Part shown: in pieces, positions 32,980 to 42,211 of the stretch | Position numbering within the stretch: the first letter of the stretch is position 1 | How the letters are laid out: every line of letters begins with the position of its first letter | Origin: Streptomyces wedmorensis | Lineage (GTDB): Bacteria; Actinomycetota; Actinomycetes; Streptomycetales; Streptomycetaceae | Direction of reading: 5' to 3' | Assembly (NCBI RefSeq): GCF_000716445.1 | Contig: NZ_JNWK01000001.1 | Location: forward strand, 62,001 to 126,000 | DNA length: 64,000 nucleotides | Program-made: the position numbers and the translations under genes | Notes under the pieces: model-generated | What the model was told of the DNA's origin: nothing | Databases searched by the model: none | The model's input: the letters and a program-made list of their open reading frames with translations, nothing else

Positions 32980-33675
32980 ATGGCAGACAAGCCCGCGATC
33001 GTTTTGGTGCACGGTTTCTGGGGCGGCGCCGCCCACTGGGCGAACGTCATCGTCGAGCTGAGGAAACGCGGATACGGCAAGCTGTACGCCGTCGAGAACC
33101 CGCTCACCTCCCTCACCGACGACGCCGAGCGCACCCGGAAGATGGTCAAGCAGGTCGACGGCCCCGTCGTCCTCGTCGGCCACTCCTACGGCGGCGCGGT
33201 GATCACGGAGGCGGGCGACCTGCCCAACGTCACCGCCCTCGTCTACATCGCCGCCTTCGCCCCGGACACCGGTGAGAGCCCCGGCCAGATCAGCCAGGAG
33301 AACCCGCCGGCCGCCTTCGACGACATCGCGCCCGACTCCGACGGCTACCTCTGGATCAAGCAGGACAAGTTCCACGAGAGCTTCGCCCAGGACCTGACCG
33401 AGGACGAGGCATTCGTCATGGCCGTCACGCAGAAGGCCCCGCTCGCCTCCACCTTCGGCGACACCGTCACCTCCCCGGCCTGGCGGGCCAAGCCGTGCTG
33501 GTACCAGGTCTCCACCGAGGACCGCATGATCCACCCCGACAACGAGCGGCGCATGGCCCAGCGCATGAACCCGCGCAAGGTGGTCGAGCTCGACGCGAGC
33601 CACGCCTCGCTGGCCTCCCGGCCGGCCGAGGTGTGCGACCTGATCGACCTGGCCGCCCGCGAGACCGCCGGCTGA
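32980..33675 (+). CDS. Alpha/beta hydrolase
   Basis: A 231-residue single-domain hydrolase. The oxyanion motif HGFWGGAAHW follows the first strand, the nucleophile Ser is in VLVGHSYGGAV, an acid is in WYQVSTEDRMI, and the catalytic His is near the C-terminus (ELDASHASL). No signal peptide is present, so it is cytosolic. The family is close to the esterase/haloperoxidase-like proteins that act on small esters; the substrate is unknown. It has no obvious operon partner and is followed by the glutamate transporter genes after 170 bases. Confidence 0.85.
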   Translation: MADKPAIVLVHGFWGGAAHWANVIVELRKRGYGKLYAVENPLTSLTDDAERTRKMVKQVDGPVVLVGHSYGGAVITEAGDLPNVTALVYIAAFAPDTGESPGQISQENPPAAFDDIAPDSDGYLWIKQDKFHESFAQDLTEDEAFVMAVTQKAPLASTFGDTVTSPAWRAKPCWYQVSTEDRMIHPDNERRMAQRMNPRKVVELDASHASLASRPAEVCDLIDLAARETAG

Positions 33676-33689
33676 CCCCTGCCGAGCCC

Positions 33690-33703
33690 CACGCGCGCGC
33701 GTG
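33690..33703. repeat. Alternating CG palindrome CACGCGCGCGCGTG
   Basis: A perfect 14-base palindrome of alternating pyrimidine and purine directly after the hydrolase stop, a sequence prone to cruciform or left-handed (Z) DNA. It may help separate transcription units. Confidence 0.5.
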
Positions 33704-33843
33704 AACCCCTTTCCGGGCATCACGCGTGCGCGTCTCCGTGCTCACCCTCCGTGCACCCCTCCGGCGTGCGCGCGCCGGGTGGAGGGCGGAGCATGAACGT
33801 GAGAGGGAGCGGCAGAACGGGGGGCGTGACCCAGGAGGGTGCC

Positions 33844-34599
33844 ATGCCCGTCCCGGACGGCGGTGACTCACTCGTCGTGCTGCGCGGTGTCGACAAGCAC
33901 TTCGGCACCCTGCACGTCCTCCAGTCCATCGACCTCACGATCCACCGCGGCGAGGTGGTCGTCGTCATCGGGCCCTCCGGTTCGGGGAAGTCGACGCTCT
34001 GCCGCGCGATCAACCGCCTGGAGACCATCGACGCGGGCGAGATCGTCGTCGACGGGCGCCCGCTGCCCGCCGAAGGACGGGAACTCGCCGCCCTGCGGGC
34101 CGATGTGGGCATGGTCTTCCAGTCGTTCAACCTCTTCGCCCACAAGACCGTCCTCGACAACGTCACGCTGGGTCAGATCAAGGTCCGCAAGAAGGACCGC
34201 AAGGCCGCCGAGCAGCGGGCCCGCGCCCTCCTCGACCGGGTCGGGGTCGCCAGCCAGGCGGACAAGTACCCGGCGCAGCTCTCCGGGGGCCAGCAGCAGC
34301 GCGTGGCGATCGCCCGCGCCCTCGCCATGGATCCGAAGGTGATGCTCTTCGACGAGCCGACCTCCGCGCTCGACCCCGAGATGATCAACGAGGTCCTGGA
34401 GGTCATGCAGCAGCTGGCCCGGGACGGCATGACGATGGCGGTCGTGACCCACGAGATGGGTTTCGCCCGCTCCGCCGCCAACCGGGTCGTCTTCATGGCC
34501 GACGGGAAGATCGTCGAGGAGACGACCCCGGACGAGTTCTTCAGCAACCCGCGCAGCGACCGCGCCAAGGACTTCCTGTCCAAGATCCTCCACCACTGA
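33844..34599 (+). CDS. gluA: Glutamate ABC transporter ATP-binding protein
   Basis: A 251-residue polar-amino-acid ABC ATPase. Walker A is GPSGSGKST (43-51), the Q-loop VFQSFNLF, the signature LSGGQQQR, Walker [13 protein letters not shown] and the switch His in [13 protein letters not shown]. It hydrolyses ATP on the cytoplasmic side to drive import. The ATG at 33844 follows GGAGGG by a few bases; a start at 33793 is possible. It heads a four-gene operon (gluABCD) in the order known for Corynebacterium and Streptomyces glutamate uptake. Confidence 0.92.
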   Translation: MPVPDGGDSLVVLRGVDKHFGTLHVLQSIDLTIHRGEVVVVIGPSGSGKSTLCRAINRLETIDAGEIVVDGRPLPAEGRELAALRADVGMVFQSFNLFAHKTVLDNVTLGQIKVRKKDRKAAEQRARALLDRVGVASQADKYPAQLSGGQQQRVAIARALAMDPKVMLFDEPTSALDPEMINEVLEVMQQLARDGMTMAVVTHEMGFARSAANRVVFMADGKIVEETTPDEFFSNPRSDRAKDFLSKILHH

Positions 34600-34643
34600 G
34601 CCGGCGGACGCCGCCCGACCCACAGCCCCCAGGGGTGATCCTC

Positions 34644-35492
34644 ATGAACGCGCTCAGGACCAGCAGGGCCACCGTGGCCGTCGCCGCGGCCGTCGTCCTC
34701 TCCTTCACCTCCGCCGGCTTCGCCCACGGCGCCGCCGGCGACGCGCCCCGTGATCACGGCGGCGACGAGATCACCATCGGCATCAAGTACGACCAGCCCG
34801 GCATCGGCCTGAAGACCCCCGACGGCACCTACACCGGCTTCGACGTCGACGTGGCGACGTACGTGGCCAAGGAGCTCGGCCACGAGCCGTCCGACATCGT
34901 GTGGAAGGAGGCCAAGAGCGCCGACCGCGAGACGCTGCTCCAGCGCGGCGACGTGGACTTCATCGCGGCCTCGTACTCGATCAACGACAAGCGGGCCGAG
35001 AAGGTCGACTTCGCCGGTCCCTACCTCCTCGCCCACCAGGACGTGCTGATCCGGGCCGACGACGACTCGATCAAGGAGCCGTCCGACCTGAACAACAAGA
35101 AGCTCTGCTCGGTGACCGGTTCGACGTCCGCGCAGAACGTCAAGGACAAGATCGCCCCCGACGCCCAACTCCAGGAGTACGGCGGCTACTCCGAGTGCCT
35201 GACCGGACTGGAGAACGGGGTCATCGACGCCGTCACGACCGATGACTCGATCCTCGCCGGATACGCCTCGCAGCCCGAGTTCAAGGGCAAGTTCAAGCTC
35301 GGCGGATTCGAGATGAGCAACGAGAACTACGGCATCGGCGTCCAGAAGGGCAGCGAGCTCAAGGCCAAGATCAACACGGCCCTGGAGAAGATGGTCGCCG
35401 ACGGCTCCTGGGAGGCGGCGGTCAAGAAGAACTTCGGGCCCGCCGGCTACGAGAACGAACCGGCACCGAAGATCGGCGTCGTCGTCCAGTGA
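34644..35492 (+). CDS. gluB: Glutamate ABC transporter substrate-binding protein
   Basis: A 282-residue family 3 extracellular solute-binding protein: ITIGIKYDQPGIGLKTPDGT, YTGFDVDVATYVAKELG, VDFIAASYSINDKRAEKVDF and the typical SDLNNKKLCSVTGSTSAQN. Binding of glutamate (or a similar acidic amino acid) outside the cell is expected. An N-terminal signal peptide is clear, but no lipobox Cys follows it (SAGFAHGAAGD), unusual for a Gram-positive binding protein. The ATG at 34644 has AGGGGTG eight bases upstream; a GTG three codons earlier overlaps that site. Confidence 0.9.
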   Translation: MNALRTSRATVAVAAAVVLSFTSAGFAHGAAGDAPRDHGGDEITIGIKYDQPGIGLKTPDGTYTGFDVDVATYVAKELGHEPSDIVWKEAKSADRETLLQRGDVDFIAASYSINDKRAEKVDFAGPYLLAHQDVLIRADDDSIKEPSDLNNKKLCSVTGSTSAQNVKDKIAPDAQLQEYGGYSECLTGLENGVIDAVTTDDSILAGYASQPEFKGKFKLGGFEMSNENYGIGVQKGSELKAKINTALEKMVADGSWEAAVKKNFGPAGYENEPAPKIGVVVQ

Positions 35493-35502
35493 GCAGGCCG
35501 CC

Positions 35503-36168
35503 GTGTTCGACTTCCTCCAGGGGTACGACCTGCTCGGAGCCTTCTGGGTGACGGTGCAGCTCACCGTCTACTCCGCGATCGGCTCCCTGATCTGGGGGAC
35601 GCTGCTGGCCGCCATGCGCGTCAGCCCCGTCCCCCTGATGCGGGGCTTCGGCACCGCCTACGTCAACATCGTCCGCAACATCCCCCTCACCGTCATCATC
35701 GTCTTCACCTCGCTCGGCCTCTTCCAGACCCTCGGGGTCAGCCTGGGCGCCGACCGGTTCACCACGATCAACTTCCGGCTCGCCGTCCTCGGCCTCACCG
35801 CCTACACGAGCGCCTTCGTCTGCGAGGCGGTCCGCTCCGGCATCAACACCGTCCCCCTCGGACAGGTCGAGGCGGCCCGCGCCATCGGGCTCAGCTTCCC
35901 GCAGGTCCTGCGCGTCATCGTGCTCCCGCAGGCCTTCCGCTCCGTCGTCGGCCCCCTCGCCAACGTCCTGATCGCCCTCACCAAGAACACCACGGTGGCC
36001 GCGGCGATCGGCGTCGCCGAAGCGGCCCTGCTGATGCGCGAGATGATCGAGAACGAGGCCCAACTCATCCTCATCTCCGCGATCTTCGCGTTCGGGTTCA
36101 TCTGCCTCACCCTGCCCACCGGTCTGTTCCTCGGCTGGGTGGCCAAGAAGGTGGCGGTGAAACGGTGA
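35503..36168 (+). CDS. gluC: Glutamate ABC transporter permease
   Basis: A 221-residue HisM/GluC-type membrane protein with about five helices and the permease loop EAARAIGLSFPQVLRVIVLP that contacts the ATPase. It forms a heterodimer with GluD. A GTG start lies 11 bases after the gluB stop, and the gene overlaps gluD by a GTGA. FDFLQGYDLLGAFWVTVQLT is the usual start for this subunit. Confidence 0.92.
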   Translation: MFDFLQGYDLLGAFWVTVQLTVYSAIGSLIWGTLLAAMRVSPVPLMRGFGTAYVNIVRNIPLTVIIVFTSLGLFQTLGVSLGADRFTTINFRLAVLGLTAYTSAFVCEAVRSGINTVPLGQVEAARAIGLSFPQVLRVIVLPQAFRSVVGPLANVLIALTKNTTVAAAIGVAEAALLMREMIENEAQLILISAIFAFGFICLTLPTGLFLGWVAKKVAVKR

Positions 36169-37070
36169 AGAAGGACAGACCTACGGTCCTCTACGACGTC
36201 CCCGGGCCGCGCGCCCGGCGGCGCAACCTCCTCTGGACGCTGCTGTTCCTGGTCGCCCTCGCCGCCGTGGTGTGGTGGGTCGTGGTGAGCCTCGCCGACA
36301 AGAACCAGCTCGAATGGGCCAAGTGGGCGCCCTTCTTCACCGACGCCCGCGTCTGGGAGACGTACATCCTGCCCGCCCTGAAGAACACCGTGATCGCCGC
36401 CGCGCTCGCCATGGTGATCGCGCTGCCGCTCGGCGCCCTCCTCGGCATCTTCCGGCTCTCCGACCACCGCTGGCTCCGCGGCGCGGCCGGCACCGTCGTC
36501 GAGTTCTTCCGGGCCATCCCCGTCCTGATCCTCATGCTCTTCGCCAACGCCGCGTACTCCGAGTTCACCGACATCAGCCCGGACACCCGCCCGATGTACG
36601 CCGTCGTCACCGGCCTCGTCCTCTACAACGCCTCCGTACTCGCCGAGGTCGTCCGCGCCGGCATCCTCTCCCTGCCCACCGGCCAGACCGACGCGGCGAA
36701 GGCCATCGGCATGCGCAAGGGCCAGACCATGGCGTACGTCCTGCTCCCGCAGGCGGTCACCGCCATGCTGCCCGCCCTCGTCAGCCAGCTCGTCGTCATC
36801 GTGAAGGACACCGCACTCGGCGGCGCGATGCTCGGCTTCTCCGAACTCCTCGCCTCCGTCCGCCCGATGAGCGCCAACTACGGCGCCAACACCATCGCCT
36901 GCTTCACCGTCGTCGCCGTCATCTTCGTCCTCCTCAACTTCGCCCTCACCACCTTCGCCTCCTGGCTCGAAGGCCGGCTCCGTCGCGGCAAGAAGTCCAC
37001 CGGCGCGGTCGTCGGAGCCGAGGCGGTCGAAGACCTCGCGACCCCGGGCGAACACCTCGACAAGCCGTAG
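36165..37070 (+). CDS. gluD: Glutamate ABC transporter permease
   Basis: A 301-residue second permease of the glutamate importer, longer than GluC because of an extra N-terminal helix (RRNLLWTLLFLVALAAVVWW). The EAA-type loop is AAKAIGMRKGQTMAYVLLPQ. The GTG start overlaps the gluC stop as GTGA, so the two permeases are made together. The operon ends here; the C-terminal tail is charged. Confidence 0.92.
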   Translation: MKKDRPTVLYDVPGPRARRRNLLWTLLFLVALAAVVWWVVVSLADKNQLEWAKWAPFFTDARVWETYILPALKNTVIAAALAMVIALPLGALLGIFRLSDHRWLRGAAGTVVEFFRAIPVLILMLFANAAYSEFTDISPDTRPMYAVVTGLVLYNASVLAEVVRAGILSLPTGQTDAAKAIGMRKGQTMAYVLLPQAVTAMLPALVSQLVVIVKDTALGGAMLGFSELLASVRPMSANYGANTIACFTVVAVIFVLLNFALTTFASWLEGRLRRGKKSTGAVVGAEAVEDLATPGEHLDKP

Positions 37071-37152
37071 AGTCCTGCCGATCGCTCCGCCGCCCGGGTG
37101 AAGCGTCCGCACGGGACCCGTCCAGGCGGCGGGGCGTGCCGAAGTACCCAGC

Positions 37153-38742
37153 ATGAACACCACCAGGACCGCGGGCGAGCCGCAGTACGAGCCCACCCGC
37201 ACCGACCGACTCCTCGCCGCGCTCGGCGGCCTGATCTCCGCGTACGTGTCGCTGGCCGTCGCGGACCTCGTCGCCGGCCGGGTACGGCCCGAGGCGGGCC
37301 CCGTCCCGGCCGTCGGCGGCACCGTCGTCGACCGGACGCCGGCGGGCCTGAAGGAGTGGGCGATCCGCGTCTTCGGAGAGAGCGACAAGGCCGTCCTCCA
37401 GCTCGGCATCCTGGTCGTCCTCGGACTCCTCGCCCTCGGGGTCGGACTGCTCGCGCTGCGCCGGCGCCTGCTCGGCACCGCGGCCGTCGGAGCCTTCGGG
37501 CTCCTCGGGGCACTCGCCGCCGTCACCCGCCCCGACTCGGACTCCGCCGTGGACGCCGTGCCCTCCCTCGCCGGAGCCGTCGCGGGCGCGGCCCTGCTGT
37601 ACGTCCTGACCGGCCGCCTCCGCGCCCCGAGGCCCGGAACCGACCGGGCGGACCGGCGCGGCTTCCTGATCGTCGCCGGCTCGGCCGGGCTCGCCGTCAC
37701 CGGCGCCGCCGCGCTCGGCAGGGCGGTCGGCACCCCCGTACAGGAGAACGCGGCGGCCTCCCGGGCGGCGCTGCGACTGCCCCGTCCGGACTCACCCGCG
37801 CCGGCCGTGCCCGCCGGCGCGCAGCTCCGCGTCCCCGGCATCAGCCCCTTCGTCACCCCCAACCGGGACTTCTACCGCGTCGACACCGCGCTCGTGGTCC
37901 CGAAGGTCGACGCCGACCGCTGGCGGCTGCGGCTGCACGGCAGCGGCGTCCGGGAGGAACGCACCTTCACCCTGAGCGAGTTGACGGCGCGCCCGACGGT
38001 GGAGCGGGACATCACCCTGGCCTGCGTCTCGAACGAGGTCGGCGGCCCCTACGTCGGCAACGCCCGCTGGCTCGGCGTACGCCTCGCCGACCTGCTCCGC
38101 GAGGCCGGCGTCCGCCCGCCCTCCGAGGGCGGCCCCGCCGACCAGCTGGTCGCCCGCTCCGTCGACGGCATGACCATCGGCACCCCCGTCGAGGAGGTCA
38201 TGGACGGCCGCGACGCACTCCTCGCCTTCGGCATGAACGGCGAACCCCTGCCCTTCTCGCACGGCTTCCCCGTCCGCATGGTCGTCCCCGGTCTGTACGG
38301 CTACGTCTCCGCCTGCAAGTGGATCCGGTCCATCGAACTCACCACCTTCGACGCCTACGACGCCTACTGGGTCCCGCGCGGCTGGGCCGCCCAGGCCCCC
38401 GTGAAGACCCAGTCCCGCATCGACACCCCCCGCGCCCTCGCCCGCATCGCCGCGGGCACCGTCATGGTCGCCGGCGTGGCCTGGGCCCAGCACCGGGGCA
38501 TCCGCCGCGTCGAGGTACGGATCGACGACGGGCCCTGGCACGACGCCACCCTCGGCGCCGAGGACACCCGGGACACCTGGCGCCAGTGGGTCCACCCCTG
38601 GACCGCCACCCCCGGCCGCCACACCCTCACCGTCCGCGCCACCGACGGCACCGGCACCACCCAGCCCGAGGAGCGCACCTCCACCATGCCCGACGGCGCG
38701 CAGGGATGGCACTCGGTCGTCGTCAGGGTCGAAGGTGGATAA
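37153..38742 (+). CDS. Membrane-anchored molybdopterin oxidoreductase, sulfite oxidase family
   Basis: A 529-residue protein with four to five N-terminal transmembrane helices (about 22-45, 75-97, 104-122, 132-150, 170-190) followed by a sulfite-oxidase-type Mo-cofactor domain (from about 215) and a dimerisation domain (from about 435). The molybdenum-ligating Cys is in ITLACVSNEVGG, and MVVPGLYGYVSACKWI is a family hallmark. The catalytic domain should face the cell exterior, possibly passing electrons to the quinone pool via the membrane part. The substrate (sulfite or an organic sulfoxide) is not fixed. A second, soluble paralogue lies 2.3 kb downstream. Confidence 0.87.
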   Translation: MNTTRTAGEPQYEPTRTDRLLAALGGLISAYVSLAVADLVAGRVRPEAGPVPAVGGTVVDRTPAGLKEWAIRVFGESDKAVLQLGILVVLGLLALGVGLLALRRRLLGTAAVGAFGLLGALAAVTRPDSDSAVDAVPSLAGAVAGAALLYVLTGRLRAPRPGTDRADRRGFLIVAGSAGLAVTGAAALGRAVGTPVQENAAASRAALRLPRPDSPAPAVPAGAQLRVPGISPFVTPNRDFYRVDTALVVPKVDADRWRLRLHGSGVREERTFTLSELTARPTVERDITLACVSNEVGGPYVGNARWLGVRLADLLREAGVRPPSEGGPADQLVARSVDGMTIGTPVEEVMDGRDALLAFGMNGEPLPFSHGFPVRMVVPGLYGYVSACKWIRSIELTTFDAYDAYWVPRGWAAQAPVKTQSRIDTPRALARIAAGTVMVAGVAWAQHRGIRRVEVRIDDGPWHDATLGAEDTRDTWRQWVHPWTATPGRHTLTVRATDGTGTTQPEERTSTMPDGAQGWHSVVVRVEGG

Positions 38743-38767
38743 CGAACGGACTCCGCACCCCCGTTCG
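38743..38767 (+). terminator. Hairpin after the membrane molybdoenzyme
   Basis: CGAACGG (38743-38749) pairs with CCGTTCG (38761-38767) around an 11-base loop, directly after the stop. The stem is short, so the call is weak. Confidence 0.35.
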
Positions 38768-38793
38768 CGGCGTTCATGAGGGACACTGCTTCC

Positions 38794-41016
38794 GTGCGTG
38801 GACATCTGCCGGACGAGAACCCAGGTTTCGTGGGGCGCCGCACGGAACTGGAGCGAATATCCGTCGCGTTGGCGGAGAACCGCCTCGTCACCGTGACCGG
38901 CGTCGGGGGAGTGGGCAAGACCCGGCTCGCGCTGCGCGCGGCGCACCGCGCCGCCGAGCGGTACCCCGACGGGGCGTGGTGGACCGACCTGACACAACTC
39001 GACGGCGACCGGCTCCTCGTCGCGCTCGTCGCCGATTCCGTCGACCTCGCGGACCACACACCGGGCATGGCGACCACCGGGCTCTGCCGGCGCCTCGCCG
39101 ACGACCGGCTGCTGCTCGTCCTCGACTCCTGTGAGCACCTGGCCGAGCCGTGTGGCCGGCTCGTCGCCGAACTGCTCGCCGCCGCACCGGGCCTCACCGT
39201 CCTCGCGACCAGCCGCCGCCCCCTCGGTGTCGAGGGCGAGCACGTCATCACCCTCGATCCGCTGCCGCCCGCCGGCCAGGACGCCCTCGAACTGCTCCGC
39301 AGGGCCGCGGGCGAGGACTTCCCCGCGGTGGGACCGGCCGGCGAGATCTGCGTACGCCTCGAAGGCATTCCGCTCGCGCTGGAACTGGCCGCCGCCCAGA
39401 TCCGCCTCCAGGGCGCCGAGGCAGTCCGGGACCAGCTCGGCAGCCGGTTCGACGCCCCGCCCGGGACCCGCTTCGACCTGCTCGCCCACACGGAGCGGGT
39501 GTGGCCGAGCCGCCACCGGACACTGCGCGCCGCGATCGGCTGGAGCCACGAGCTGAGCGCCCCGCTGGAACGGCTCCTGTGGGCCCGGCTCTCCGTGTTC
39601 CGCGGCCCGTTCGACCTCGCCTCGGCGACCGCGGTGTGCGTCGGCGGCCCCCTGAACCGCGCCACTCTCCCCGGCGCCCTCGACGGGCTCGTCCGCGCCT
39701 CCGTGGTCCGCGCGGCCGACGCGGCCGGACGGCACCGGATGCTCGACACGATCCGCGAGTACGGGGCGACCTGGCTCGACCGCACCGGCGAGACGGCGAC
39801 GGTCGCCGAGCGGCACGCCGCCCACTTCAGGGGCCTGGCCCGCCGGGCGGAGGCCGAGTGGCACGGCGCCCGACAGCTGCGCTGGTACCGCACGGTCGAC
39901 GCCCACCACACCGACCTGCGCACCGCCCTCGACCGCCTGCTCCGCACCGACCCCGACGCCGCCCTCGACCTCGTCGGCTCCGTCGCCTTCGCCTGGTCCT
40001 GCCGCGGCCGCCTCAGGGAGGCCCGCGACGGCCTCGAACAGGCACTCCTCCTCAGCGACGTCCGCGGCCGCGTCCGTGCCCGAGCGCTCTGGGCGCTCGG
40101 CGTCACCCTCGTCCTCCAGGGCGAGTTCGGCCCCGCCCAGGAGGTGAGCGAACGCTGCGCCCGCGAGGCGCGGTACGCGGAGTCCGTCGAGCACGCGGGG
40201 TACGCCGAGGAGGTGGGGTACGGCGAGCACGCGGGGCCGGTCGAGCACGGGGTGTACGCCGATCCGTCGGGGGCCGCCGAGCGCACGGGTCACGGCGCGT
40301 ACGCGGAGGCCGTCGCGCACGCGGGGCACGCCGCAGCGCGAGGGACCGGGAGCCGGCGGGACCGGCCCGGCGACCTCACCCTCGACGCCGCCGCGCTCGC
40401 CGGGCTCCTCGCCCTGACGACCGGCCGCCCGATGGCCGCGTACGTCGTCGTGGGCCATGTCCTCGACGCGGCGCGGGGCGGCCCGGCCGACTCCGCCGCC
40501 CGGCTGCGCTGTCATCTCGTGCGGGTCTTCGCCCTCACCGGCCTCGGCCGGCTCGACGAGGCACGGGAACGGGCGCTCGCCCTGCGGGCCCGCTGTCAGG
40601 CGCTCGACGAGCACTGGACCCGCACCGCCCTGGAGTACCAGCTCGCCCTCACCGGCCTCCTGGAGGGCGACCCGGCCGCCGCGTCCGGGCACGCCCGCGC
40701 CATGCTCGAAGGCACCCGCAGCCTCGGCGCGAGCCTCGGCGTCGCCCTCGGCCTCGACGTCCTCGCCACCGCCCTCGCGGCGGCGGGCGACGGCGAGCGC
40801 GCGGCCGACGTGTCCGGCACCGGCGAGGCCTACTGGCGCTCCACCGGCCAGCCCCGGCGCGGCCTGCCCGGCCTGCGGGCCCTGCACGAGAAGTACACGG
40901 ACACCGTCCGCGCCTCCATCGGCGAACCCGCCTACGAGGAGATCTTCGTCCGCGCCCTCACCGGCCTCCCGCAGGACGGCCTGGACCGAGCCCTGCGCGG
41001 CCCCCGGCACGGCTGA
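38794..41016 (+). CDS. STAND-type NB-ARC ATPase without DNA-binding domain
   Basis: A 740-residue signal-transduction ATPase. The P-loop is GVGGVGKTRLAL, Walker B LLLVLDSCEHL, sensor I TSRRPLGVEGE and the GxP motif EGIPLALELAA; a helical repeat (TPR-like) region follows from about 340. A LuxR HTH, present in many relatives, is absent. Residues about 460-515 are a degenerate repeat (HAGYAEEV, YGEHAGPV, EHGVYAD). The GTG at 38794 after GAGGGA is preferred over an ATG six codons upstream that lacks a ribosome site. It lies between two molybdoenzyme genes, and its role is unknown. Confidence 0.8.
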   Translation: MRGHLPDENPGFVGRRTELERISVALAENRLVTVTGVGGVGKTRLALRAAHRAAERYPDGAWWTDLTQLDGDRLLVALVADSVDLADHTPGMATTGLCRRLADDRLLLVLDSCEHLAEPCGRLVAELLAAAPGLTVLATSRRPLGVEGEHVITLDPLPPAGQDALELLRRAAGEDFPAVGPAGEICVRLEGIPLALELAAAQIRLQGAEAVRDQLGSRFDAPPGTRFDLLAHTERVWPSRHRTLRAAIGWSHELSAPLERLLWARLSVFRGPFDLASATAVCVGGPLNRATLPGALDGLVRASVVRAADAAGRHRMLDTIREYGATWLDRTGETATVAERHAAHFRGLARRAEAEWHGARQLRWYRTVDAHHTDLRTALDRLLRTDPDAALDLVGSVAFAWSCRGRLREARDGLEQALLLSDVRGRVRARALWALGVTLVLQGEFGPAQEVSERCAREARYAESVEHAGYAEEVGYGEHAGPVEHGVYADPSGAAERTGHGAYAEAVAHAGHAAARGTGSRRDRPGDLTLDAAALAGLLALTTGRPMAAYVVVGHVLDAARGGPADSAARLRCHLVRVFALTGLGRLDEARERALALRARCQALDEHWTRTALEYQLALTGLLEGDPAAASGHARAMLEGTRSLGASLGVALGLDVLATALAAAGDGERAADVSGTGEAYWRSTGQPRRGLPGLRALHEKYTDTVRASIGEPAYEEIFVRALTGLPQDGLDRALRGPRHG
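40170..40345 (+). repeat. Degenerate in-frame repeat inside the STAND ATPase gene
   Basis: Repeated GAGCACGCGGGG/TACGCCGAGG-type stretches encode HAGYAE, GYGEHAG, EHGVYA and AYAEAVAHAGHA. Copies are irregular and diverged, so the tract is older than the exact repeats elsewhere in the window. Confidence 0.5.
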
Positions 41017-41017
41017 C

Positions 41018-41046
41018 GGCCCGGACCCCGCCCGGGGTGCCGGGCC
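41018..41046 (+). terminator. GC hairpin after the STAND ATPase gene
   Basis: GGCCCGGACCCCG pairs with CGGGGTGCCGGGCC (one bulged G) around CC, two bases after the stop. It probably ends that transcript before the second molybdoenzyme gene. Confidence 0.55.
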
Positions 41047-41071
41047 CCCGGCCGCGGCGCACCATGAAGGC

Positions 41072-42211
41072 ATGGACGGATCCCTCACCGGTCTGGGCGA
41101 CATCAGCGCGCCGGGACGCGTGGCGGGCCCCGAGGAGGGCATCAGCGAGCACGAGCTCGCCCTCGCCGCCCGCAACCACGGCCTCCCGCTCGAGGCGCTG
41201 CGCTACGACGTCACGCCGCCCGGGCTGCACTACGTCCTGGTCCACTACGACATCCCCGCCACCGACGCGGACGGCTGGCGCCTCACGATCGGCGGCCGGG
41301 TGCTCCGGCCGCTCTCCCTCGGCCTGGACGCGCTCCGCGCCCTGCCCGCCGTCACCCGGCGGGTGACCCTGGAATGCGCGGGGAACGGCCGGGCCAGGCT
41401 CACGCCCCGGCCCGTCAGCCAGCCCTGGATCGTCGAGGCCGTCGGCACCGCCGACTGGACCGGCGTCCCGCTGACCGCCCTCCTCGCGGAGGCCGGGATC
41501 GCCGAGGACGCCGCCGAGGCGGTGTTCACCGGCGCCGACCACGGCGTGGAGCGCGGCGTCGAGCAGGACTACCGGCGCGGCCTGCCCCTCACGACGGCCG
41601 CCGACCCGGCCCGTGACGTCCTCGTCGCGTACGCGATGAACGGCGCGCCCCTGCCCCCGCAGCACGGCAGCCCCCTCCGGCTCGTCGTCCCCGGCTGGTA
41701 CGGCATGGCCCACGTGAAGTGGCTGCACGACATCACGCTCACCGACACCCCGTACACCGGCTTCCAGCAGAGCGTCGCCTACCGCCTGCGCCAGGAGGCG
41801 ACCGACCCGGGGGAGCCCGTCACCGTCATCGCGCCGCGGGCCCTGATGGTGCCGCCCGGCTTTCCCGACTTCATGTCCCGCACCCGCGTGGTCCGCCCCG
41901 GGCCCGTCGCGCTGACCGGTCGGGCCTGGTCGGGCCACGGCCCGGTCACCCGCGTCGAGGTCAGCGAGGACGGCGGGGCGGCCTGGGCCGAGGCCGCGCT
42001 CACCCCCGACCCCTCACACCCCTGGGCCTGGTCCGCCTGGCACACCACCTGGACCGCGACGCCGGGCCTCCGCCACCTCACCGTCCGCGCCACCGACACC
42101 GACGGCAACGTCCAGCCGCTCACCGCGCCCTGGAACCGCGGCGGCTTCGCCAACAACCTCGTCCAGCGCGTCGAGGTGCTGTGCACCCCGGAGGCGTCCG
42201 CCACCGGATGA
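41072..42211 (+). CDS. Soluble molybdopterin oxidoreductase, sulfite oxidase family
   Basis: A 379-residue protein with a sulfite-oxidase Mo-cofactor domain and C-terminal dimerisation domain. The molybdenum-ligating Cys is in VTLECAGNGR; LVVPGWYGMAHVKWL and QQSVAYRL match prokaryotic sulfite oxidases more closely than the membrane paralogue does. No signal peptide or heme domain is present. It probably oxidises sulfite to sulfate in the cytosol, with an unknown electron acceptor. The ATG follows AAGG. Confidence 0.87.
   Translation: MDGSLTGLGDISAPGRVAGPEEGISEHELALAARNHGLPLEALRYDVTPPGLHYVLVHYDIPATDADGWRLTIGGRVLRPLSLGLDALRALPAVTRRVTLECAGNGRARLTPRPVSQPWIVEAVGTADWTGVPLTALLAEAGIAEDAAEAVFTGADHGVERGVEQDYRRGLPLTTAADPARDVLVAYAMNGAPLPPQHGSPLRLVVPGWYGMAHVKWLHDITLTDTPYTGFQQSVAYRLRQEATDPGEPVTVIAPRALMVPPGFPDFMSRTRVVRPGPVALTGRAWSGHGPVTRVEVSEDGGAAWAEAALTPDPSHPWAWSAWHTTWTATPGLRHLTVRATDTDGNVQPLTAPWNRGGFANNLVQRVEVLCTPEASATG

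Noticed and set aside
33751..33843. N-terminal extension of GluA
   Set aside because: Extra residues are Gly/Arg-rich and not in GluA proteins; ATG at 33844 has GGAGGG.
37792..41175. 1127-residue minus-strand frame opposite the molybdoenzyme and STAND genes
   Set aside because: Antisense to two well-supported genes and without any domain.
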